Positions 58,598 to 64,000 of a stretch of 64,000 nucleotides of DNA are shown piece by piece. Position 1 is the stretch's first letter. Each line of letters opens with the position of its first letter. A program made the translations under genes and the position numbers. The DNA is from Iodobacter arcticus. Its GTDB lineage: Bacteria > Pseudomonadota > Gammaproteobacteria > Burkholderiales > Chitinibacteraceae. Under the pieces are notes generated by a model. That model was not told the DNA's origin, searched no databases, and worked only from the letters and a program-made list of their open reading frames with translations. The stretch spans positions 1 to 64,000 of the forward strand of contig NZ_JBHTBQ010000035.1 in assembly GCF_042664895.1 (NCBI RefSeq), read 5' to 3'.

Positions 58598-58923
58598 ATA
58601 ATTTCAACCGCATCGAGATAAGGCGATTAAGCCCCTTGGATTCAGCAATACCGCAGAGTTCCGCCGCTACAGCGTAACTATTTCGCTAAGCCAATGTTAA
58701 ATAAGGGAGTTTGACGAAAAAAAACTATCTGTTAATCTAGCGCTCGCTCGAACTTCAGACTGTTCCGTCGTAAAAATCAGATGAGGCCTGCATGGCCCGC
58801 TTTTTCGTCAAAACAGCGATTCGCATTAATAAACGCATGAAATCGGGATTAAACCGACATTTCTCCCTGCAAACGGAAGCTTAGGCCCCCACAGCGGCCA
58901 GCTCACTCCACTCGGTTATCCTT
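58598..58923. other. Intergenic region before the M23 peptidase
   Basis: 326 bp. There is no gene or clear hairpin terminator. AGGCCTGCATGGCCC near 58782 is a short imperfect palindrome. No tRNA found. Confidence 0.5.
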
Positions 58924-60249
58924 ATGCCACGTATTTTTCAAAAATTGATAAAAAGAATGAGTAATCATTCTGTTAGCACCCCTCCGCATTTTATTTCCCG
59001 CAGCTGGCTGATTGTGCTGCTGCCCTCTTTTTTTACCCTCACCGCCTATGGTGTAGCCGAATTTGGGCCAAAGGAAGAGCTCACTCTCAATACTCAAACC
59101 GAATCTATCGCCACGCCCCCATTAATATTTGCCACGGACAACAGCCCAATCTGGCATGAAAATATTATCCGAGCAGGGGATACACTCTCTGCCGTGCTAA
59201 GCCGACTGAATGTCGATGACAAGCAAGCCAGTCAATTTATTCGCAGTGATCCTAAAGCTAAAATGCTGTTTGAGCTGCACCCCGGCCGCAGCCTGAGGGC
59301 AAAAACAGATCGCTCCGGCATGCTGCTGGAGCTGCATTATTTAAATAACAAAAACCAAGAACTAAAGCTTATCCGTGAAGGCAATGAGTTTGTTTCTGTC
59401 ATCGAAGAAGCCACTACCCAGCAACATACGGTTGTAAAATCAGGCACGATTAATAGCTCGTTTTACGCCAGCACCGATCAGCTGGATATTCCTGATGATG
59501 TAACAAAACAACTGATCGATATTTTTTCTGGCCAGATCGATTTTCACCGTGGCTTAAAAAAAGGCGATCGCTTTAGCGTGGTTTACGAAAGCTTTACTCA
59601 CGAAGGTTTGGAAATTAAAACCGGCAAAGTGCTTGCCGCCGAGTTCAGCGATAAAGATAAAACACTGCAAGCCATGTGGTATACCCCGCCCGGCAGTGAT
59701 GAAGGTGCTTATTACACCCCCAATGGCGACAGCTTAAAACAATCTTTCTTAAAAAACCCTGTTGAATTCTCCCGCGTGAGCTCAGGCTTTCAGATGCGCT
59801 TTCATCCCGTGCTAAAATCATGGCGGCAACATAAGGGCATCGACTTTGCGGCCTCCACCGGCACCAAGATTATGTCCACCGCCGATGGCATAATCAGCAA
59901 AATCACTGAAGACAATAGCGGCTACGGCAAGCATATTGAAATCAGCCATGATGGCAAATACAGCACGCTTTACGCGCATATGTCAGCCTTTACTGCAGGC
60001 TTAAAACAAGGCTCCAGAATTAAGCAAGGCGATGTCATTGGTCTTGTTGGCGCAACGGGACGTGTCACTGGCCCGCATTTGCATTACGAATTTAAAGTAA
60101 ACGGCCTGCAGGTCGATCCAATCGTGCTCAACCTACCAACGGCCAAACCGATTGAAAGCCGTTATTTGGCACACTTCAAGCCGTTTGCCGAGCAGACTAA
60201 AAACCAGCTGGCATTCTTGCAAGGAATCGAGCAGGCACGCGCGCAATAA
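58924..60249 (+). CDS. M23-family peptidoglycan endopeptidase (MepM/OapA-like)
   Basis: A 441-aa protein. An N-terminal membrane anchor or signal (SWLIVLLPSFFTLTAYGVAE) is followed by a LysM/OapA-like domain (IIRAGDTLSAVLSRLNVDDK) and an inserted domain. The C-terminal peptidase M23 domain has zinc ligands in QHKGIDFAA (His and Asp) and TGPHLHYEF (HxH), plus STLYAHMS. Such enzymes cut peptide cross-links to let the cell wall grow. Start at 58924; an internal ATG at 58957 is possible. It is 11 bp from anmK downstream, so wall cleavage and recycling genes are linked. Confidence 0.93.
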   Translation: MPRIFQKLIKRMSNHSVSTPPHFISRSWLIVLLPSFFTLTAYGVAEFGPKEELTLNTQTESIATPPLIFATDNSPIWHENIIRAGDTLSAVLSRLNVDDKQASQFIRSDPKAKMLFELHPGRSLRAKTDRSGMLLELHYLNNKNQELKLIREGNEFVSVIEEATTQQHTVVKSGTINSSFYASTDQLDIPDDVTKQLIDIFSGQIDFHRGLKKGDRFSVVYESFTHEGLEIKTGKVLAAEFSDKDKTLQAMWYTPPGSDEGAYYTPNGDSLKQSFLKNPVEFSRVSSGFQMRFHPVLKSWRQHKGIDFAASTGTKIMSTADGIISKITEDNSGYGKHIEISHDGKYSTLYAHMSAFTAGLKQGSRIKQGDVIGLVGATGRVTGPHLHYEFKVNGLQVDPIVLNLPTAKPIESRYLAHFKPFAEQTKNQLAFLQGIEQARAQ

Positions 60250-60260
60250 GCAGATTCAGT

Positions 60261-61391
60261 ATGGATTTGAGATACACCAACAGAAGAGATCATCAATTGA
60301 ACGGGCAACGGCTATTTTTAGGTTTAATGACAGGCACCAGCCTGGATGGCATTGACGCCGCCCTGGTGGATTTTTCCAGCACGCCACCTCGCTTGATTGC
60401 GGCCCAAGGCACCCCATTAAGTGACGATCTGCGCGGCCAGTTGCTCGCCCTGCAGTCTCCTCAACCCAACGAGCTGCATCTGGCCCAATTGGCCGCCAAC
60501 GCGCACTCTGATGCCTGCGCCGATGCCATCCATGCCTTGTTGGCACAGGCGGGCTATGCTGCCTGCGATATTGAAGCCATCGGCAATCACGGCCAGACTA
60601 TTCGCCACCGGCCAGAATGCGGCTATACCCTGCAAATTGGCAATCACGCCCGCCTTGCCGAAAAAACCGGCATTAGCGTGGTCGGTGATTTCAGATCACG
60701 CGATGTGGCTGCAGGCGGGCAAGGCGCGCCGCTGGTGCCTGCGTTTCATCAGGCGCTGTTTGCCAGCCCTGAGCAAAGACGCGCTCTGGTCAATATCGGT
60801 GGTATTGCCAATATCTCGCTGCTTATCCCTCATCAAGCTACCTGCGGCTTTGATACGGGACCGGGCAATGTGCTGATGGATTTATGGGTCAGCCAACATC
60901 AGGGTCTGCGTTACGATAAAGACGGTGCATGGGCCGCAACCGGGCATGTCTTGCCGGATTTATTAGCCCAATTTTTACAAGTCCCCTACTTCGCTCTTAA
61001 AGCCCCTAAAAGCACCGGCCGTGATTTATTTCATCAAGACTGGCTGAACACCCAGCTGGCTAATCGCAATGACGCGCCTGCCGATGTGCAAGCCACACTC
61101 TGCGCCCTGAGTGCCCGCAGCATTGCCGATACACTACGGGATCAACAGATCGATACGCTTTATGTTTGTGGTGGTGGTGCACACAACCAACGTTTAATGC
61201 GCATGCTCGCACTAGAGTTACCGCAGACCAAAACCACCACCACCGAGGCGCTGGGTGTTGCACCAGACTGGATGGAAACTTACGCCTTTGCTTGGCTGGC
61301 AAAGTGCTGCATTGATCGCAAACCCGCCAATCTACCGGAAGTAACGGGTGCAGAGGGGCAACGTATCCTTGGGGCAATTTGGCCCGCATAA
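60261..61391 (+). CDS. anmK: Anhydro-N-acetylmuramic acid kinase
   Basis: A 376-aa protein of family length. Motifs: FLGLMTGTSLDGIDAALVDF (ATP-binding N-terminus), AIGNHGQTIRHRP, VVGDFRSRDVAAGGQGAPLVPAFH (catalytic Asp) and LVNIGGIANISLL. Further on are GFDTGPGNVLMDLW and LYVCGGGAHNQRLM. It phosphorylates and opens 1,6-anhydroMurNAc during cell-wall recycling. Position after an M23 endopeptidase supports that role. Confidence 0.96.
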   Translation: MDLRYTNRRDHQLNGQRLFLGLMTGTSLDGIDAALVDFSSTPPRLIAAQGTPLSDDLRGQLLALQSPQPNELHLAQLAANAHSDACADAIHALLAQAGYAACDIEAIGNHGQTIRHRPECGYTLQIGNHARLAEKTGISVVGDFRSRDVAAGGQGAPLVPAFHQALFASPEQRRALVNIGGIANISLLIPHQATCGFDTGPGNVLMDLWVSQHQGLRYDKDGAWAATGHVLPDLLAQFLQVPYFALKAPKSTGRDLFHQDWLNTQLANRNDAPADVQATLCALSARSIADTLRDQQIDTLYVCGGGAHNQRLMRMLALELPQTKTTTTEALGVAPDWMETYAFAWLAKCCIDRKPANLPEVTGAEGQRILGAIWPA

Positions 61392-61623
61392 AAACCAAGG
61401 GGCAGCTTCAATAAGAAGCCTCCAAAAAGACTTACAGAAATAGAAAAACAAGCCCTGCTATTTCTCGCCAAGTAAAACAACCCTCTCTCTAAATAAATAC
61501 CCGCACGGCTCTAGCCCAAGAACCCCGACGAAACATAATATTCAAACAAAGCGCGCAAAAAGCCGTTCTATAACACCCCCTTCTCAGTTAGACTTGGGCG
61601 CAATTCCCTGCGGATAAGATTTT

Positions 61624-63504
61624 ATGCACCAAACAAACCAGTTCGACCTCCTTAAATCCCGTCGTTTCTTGCCCCTGTTTATTACGCAGTCGCTCGGGGC
61701 ATTTAATGATAATTTATTTAAAAATGCCTTATTGGTGATGATCACCTTTCACGGCCTGTCTGCTGCGGGGCTCAGCGCCAGCGCACTCGTGAATGCCGCA
61801 GCGGGTATTTTTATTCTGCCTTTTTTCTTGTTTTCATCTTTTGCGGGGCAATTAGCGGAGAAATACGATAAAGCCCGCGTCGCCCAATGGGTGAAAATGA
61901 TGGAAATCGGCATTATGCTGGCTGCAGGTATTGGCTTCTGGCTAAAAGACGCAACCATTTTAATGAGCTGCTTATTTATGATGGGCGTGCATTCAGCCCT
62001 TTTTGGCCCATTAAAATACTCCATTTTGCCGCAATATTTAAAAGACAAAGAACTACTGGGCGGCAATGGCCTGATTGAAATGGGCACTTTTGTTGCCATT
62101 CTTTTAGGGCAAATTGCCGGCACCATGATTATCCAGCATCAACCGCATGGAGAATCTTTAATTATCTGGGCCTGCTTGGGTGTGGCTGTTTTAGGCTGGC
62201 TGAGCAGCCGCAGCATGCCCGCTGCTCCTGCCCCCGTTAAAGACCTTAAAATAAACTGGAATGTATTTGTTGAAACATGGCAAATTATTAAACATGTAAA
62301 ACAAAATAAAACCGTATTTAACAGCTTATTAGGTATTTCATGGTTCTGGTTTTTTGGTGCGGTGTATTTAACCCAATTACCCAGCTTATCCAAGAATACT
62401 CTAGGAGGCGATGCTTCAGTTTATACCCTGCTGGTTGCGCTTTTTTCAATTGGCGTAGGCCTAGGCTCGGTGCTTTGTGAGCAACTCTCTGGCCGTAAAA
62501 TTGAATTAGGCTTGGTACCTTTTGGCTCTCTAGGCCTCTCTTTCTTTGGCATTGATCTCTTCTTTGCCATTGGCCAACCAACAAATACTCATTACACACT
62601 CACCGAATTTATTAGTCTGGCATCCCATTGGCGCATCATGGCTGATATTGGCCTGATGGGCGTATTTGGTGGTTTATTTATTGTGCCACTATATGCCCTC
62701 GTGCAAATTCGTACTGAAAAAGAATTTACCTCACGCGCAATTGCAGCCAATAATATTATAAATTCGCTATTTATGGTCATAGCGGCGGGGATGAGTATTG
62801 CGCTATTAAGCAGCGGTGTATCTATCCGCGGCTTATTATTGATTGTCGCGTTGATGAATATCGGGGTGTCTGTTTACATCTACACTTTAATTCCAGAGTT
62901 TATGATGCGCTTTTTAGTGTGGATTATGACCCACACGCTCTATCGGGTACGCCATCAAGGTCTGGATAATATCCCCGATGAAGGCCCTTGCGTGTTGGTC
63001 TGCAATCATGTGAGCTTTATGGATGCCATGATTATTGCAGGCGCTGTACGCCGCCCTGTGCGCTTTGTGATGGATCACCGCATTTTTAAAATCCCCATTC
63101 TCAATTTTATTTTCCGCACGGCCGGCACTATCCCAATTGCCCCAATGCGCGAAGACCCGAATATGAAAGGCCAAGCCTTTGATAAAGTAGCTCAATATTT
63201 AAATGACGGTGAAATCATTTGTATTTTCCCTGAAGGGAAAATCACGCATACCGGTGAAATTAATACATTTAAACCCGGTATTGATGAAATCATCAAACGC
63301 ACCCCTGTGCCAGTTATCCCCATTGCCTTGCAAGGCCTATGGGGCAGTTTCTTTAGCCGTAAAGACGGTGCAGCCATGATGAAAATGCCGAGTAGTATCT
63401 GGGCAAAAATTGGCTTTATTGTGGGCGAGCCTGTGCCGGCAGAATTGGCAAGCCGCCAATATCTGGAGCAGCAAGTGAGAATATTGCGAGCCGACCGGCA
63501 ATAA
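61624..63504 (+). CDS. MFS-PlsC fusion: lysophospholipid transporter and acyltransferase
   Basis: A 626-aa protein. The N-terminal ~415 residues form a 10-12-helix MFS domain of the LplT type (SLGAFNDNLFKNALLVMITF, LFGPLKYSILPQYLKDKELL). The C-terminal domain (about 440-615) is a PlsC acyltransferase: NHVSFMDAMI (HX4D), FPEGKITHTGEINTFKPGI and PVIPIALQGLWGSFFS. Family relatives in other bacteria add a third acyl-ACP/AMP-binding domain (as in Aas); none is present here, and the stop is followed by a terminator. It probably flips and re-acylates lysophospholipids in the inner membrane. It is a single-gene unit. Confidence 0.9.
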   Translation: MHQTNQFDLLKSRRFLPLFITQSLGAFNDNLFKNALLVMITFHGLSAAGLSASALVNAAAGIFILPFFLFSSFAGQLAEKYDKARVAQWVKMMEIGIMLAAGIGFWLKDATILMSCLFMMGVHSALFGPLKYSILPQYLKDKELLGGNGLIEMGTFVAILLGQIAGTMIIQHQPHGESLIIWACLGVAVLGWLSSRSMPAAPAPVKDLKINWNVFVETWQIIKHVKQNKTVFNSLLGISWFWFFGAVYLTQLPSLSKNTLGGDASVYTLLVALFSIGVGLGSVLCEQLSGRKIELGLVPFGSLGLSFFGIDLFFAIGQPTNTHYTLTEFISLASHWRIMADIGLMGVFGGLFIVPLYALVQIRTEKEFTSRAIAANNIINSLFMVIAAGMSIALLSSGVSIRGLLLIVALMNIGVSVYIYTLIPEFMMRFLVWIMTHTLYRVRHQGLDNIPDEGPCVLVCNHVSFMDAMIIAGAVRRPVRFVMDHRIFKIPILNFIFRTAGTIPIAPMREDPNMKGQAFDKVAQYLNDGEIICIFPEGKITHTGEINTFKPGIDEIIKRTPVPVIPIALQGLWGSFFSRKDGAAMMKMPSSIWAKIGFIVGEPVPAELASRQYLEQQVRILRADRQ

Positions 63505-63539
63505 AAAACCAGCCAGAGCATCACTCTGGCTGGTTTTTT
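63505..63539. terminator. Bidirectional terminator
   Basis: AAAACCAGCCAGAG (63505-63518) pairs with CTCTGGCTGGTTTT (63524-63537) and has A/T runs on both sides. It ends the MFS-PlsC gene and the convergent partial gene. Confidence 0.9.
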
Positions 63540-63559
63540 ATTAAAGAGACGGGTTAGCC

Positions 63560-64000
63560 CTATTCTTGGCTAATCACAAATACGGTAACCCAAACCCAAT
63601 CCACCCCCTTTTCTATGACCGAGCCTAATCGCACCATAAATACACGTTCACGTGCCTGCACCCGGTATATTTTATCCGTGCCATAGTCAGCAGAATGCAA
63701 AATCAGGGTATTTACATTTTTGCCTTCTATTTGATGCGGCAAATAGAGCGCCGTGCGAATATTGGGTAAATCTGCCACACCTAAAGTAGAATCTTCTGCA
63801 AGAGAAATTTGCTCTTTACGCTCTTCTTTTTCCATATATAAACTAACCGCAATGGGAGAGAGTGCCAGCGACTGAATCCCAACATAAACCTCGTCATCGC
63901 CAAGGCGATTTAAACGCCGGATCACGCCTAAATGCCAGTTTTCCTGCCGCCCAAGCCGGTTTGCCACTAAAAGCCCGGGCCTGACCCATTCATTTTCGGA
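63560..64000 (-). CDS. Hypothetical protein, C-terminal part (runs off the window)
   Basis: The frame is open to the window edge at 64000, so the 5' end is missing; at least 146 residues are present. The visible part starts ENEWVRPGLLVANRLGRQ and contains WHLGVIRRLNRLGDDEVYVG with IQSLALSPIAVSL, which looks like a small beta-barrel near the end of PilZ-like or related regulatory proteins. The final segment has YRVQARERVFMVRLGSVIEK and WVWVTVFVISQE. I cannot name the family from this piece. Confidence 0.6.
   Translation of the reverse strand, partial: SENEWVRPGLLVANRLGRQENWHLGVIRRLNRLGDDEVYVGIQSLALSPIAVSLYMEKEERKEQISLAEDSTLGVADLPNIRTALYLPHQIEGKNVNTLILHSADYGTDKIYRVQARERVFMVRLGSVIEKGVDWVWVTVFVISQE

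Noticed and set aside
1..64000. tRNA, rRNA or riboswitch genes
   Set aside because: I looked in the larger gaps for cloverleaf or known aptamer patterns and found none I could support; a covariance-model scan would be needed to exclude them.

Overview
The window looks like chromosomal DNA of a Gram-negative betaproteobacterium of the order Neisseriales, perhaps Iodobacter or a close relative. Support comes from minC-minD-minE in that order, the divergent ppsA/ppsR pair, a complete kdpFABCDE locus, type VI secretion (T6SS) spike and cargo genes, and many short dispersed palindromes between genes. The genus is an inference from gene content; no rRNA or tRNA gene was seen. One run of 124 N shows that the sequence comes from a gapped assembly.

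Layout. 1-2237: an IS 3' end has cut into a gene of unknown function. It is followed by a tightly coupled PAAR / glycine-zipper membrane protein / small acidic protein set that looks like a T6SS cargo-immunity module. 2263-4821: yjiN (DUF445) and yaiI flank a 650-bp zone of nested palindromes that includes a MITE-like insertion. 4841-14195 (minus strand): the high-affinity K+ uptake operon, read as a 30-aa leader ORF, kdpF, kdpA, kdpB, an extra 87-aa cysteine-rich gene, kdpC, kdpD, kdpE. A KdpE-like site lies upstream, and palindromic repeats sit in the A/B, C/D and D/E junctions. 14362-22871: an OmpR/EnvZ-type two-component pair, a divergent exported 114-aa repeat protein with a candidate operator between them, and a tripartite RND efflux operon.

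22945-29848 (minus strand): a second T6SS island of vgrG with a C-terminal adaptor-like domain, a VRR-NUC-like nuclease effector and two near-identical DUF3396 immunity-type genes separated by a MITE-like element. 30163-34574: a porin / small phosphate-binding-like protein / hybrid histidine kinase cassette. 34774-42671: argD, ppsA, ppsR, minCDE and map, which are housekeeping genes. 42808-45068: a small membrane protein, an exported coiled-coil protein, a YhhY-like acetyltransferase and a YfcF-like glutathione transferase.

45069-56818: a 7TM-type histidine kinase and an AraC-output response regulator transcribed away from a giant autotransporter of about 2781 aa. Its passenger is built from alternating long and short modules, including a 972-bp tandem duplication. 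Helically phased direct repeats lie in the divergent promoter. 56869-57663: a decayed IS3-family element. 57707-64000: a conserved hypothetical protein, an M23 endopeptidase, anmK, an MFS-PlsC fusion and the 3' end of one more gene.

The T6SS genes (PAAR, VgrG, nuclease, immunity) and the autotransporter form the accessory, contact- and competition-related part. The two-component systems and kdp form the envelope and osmotic sensing part. The rest is core metabolism and cell division.
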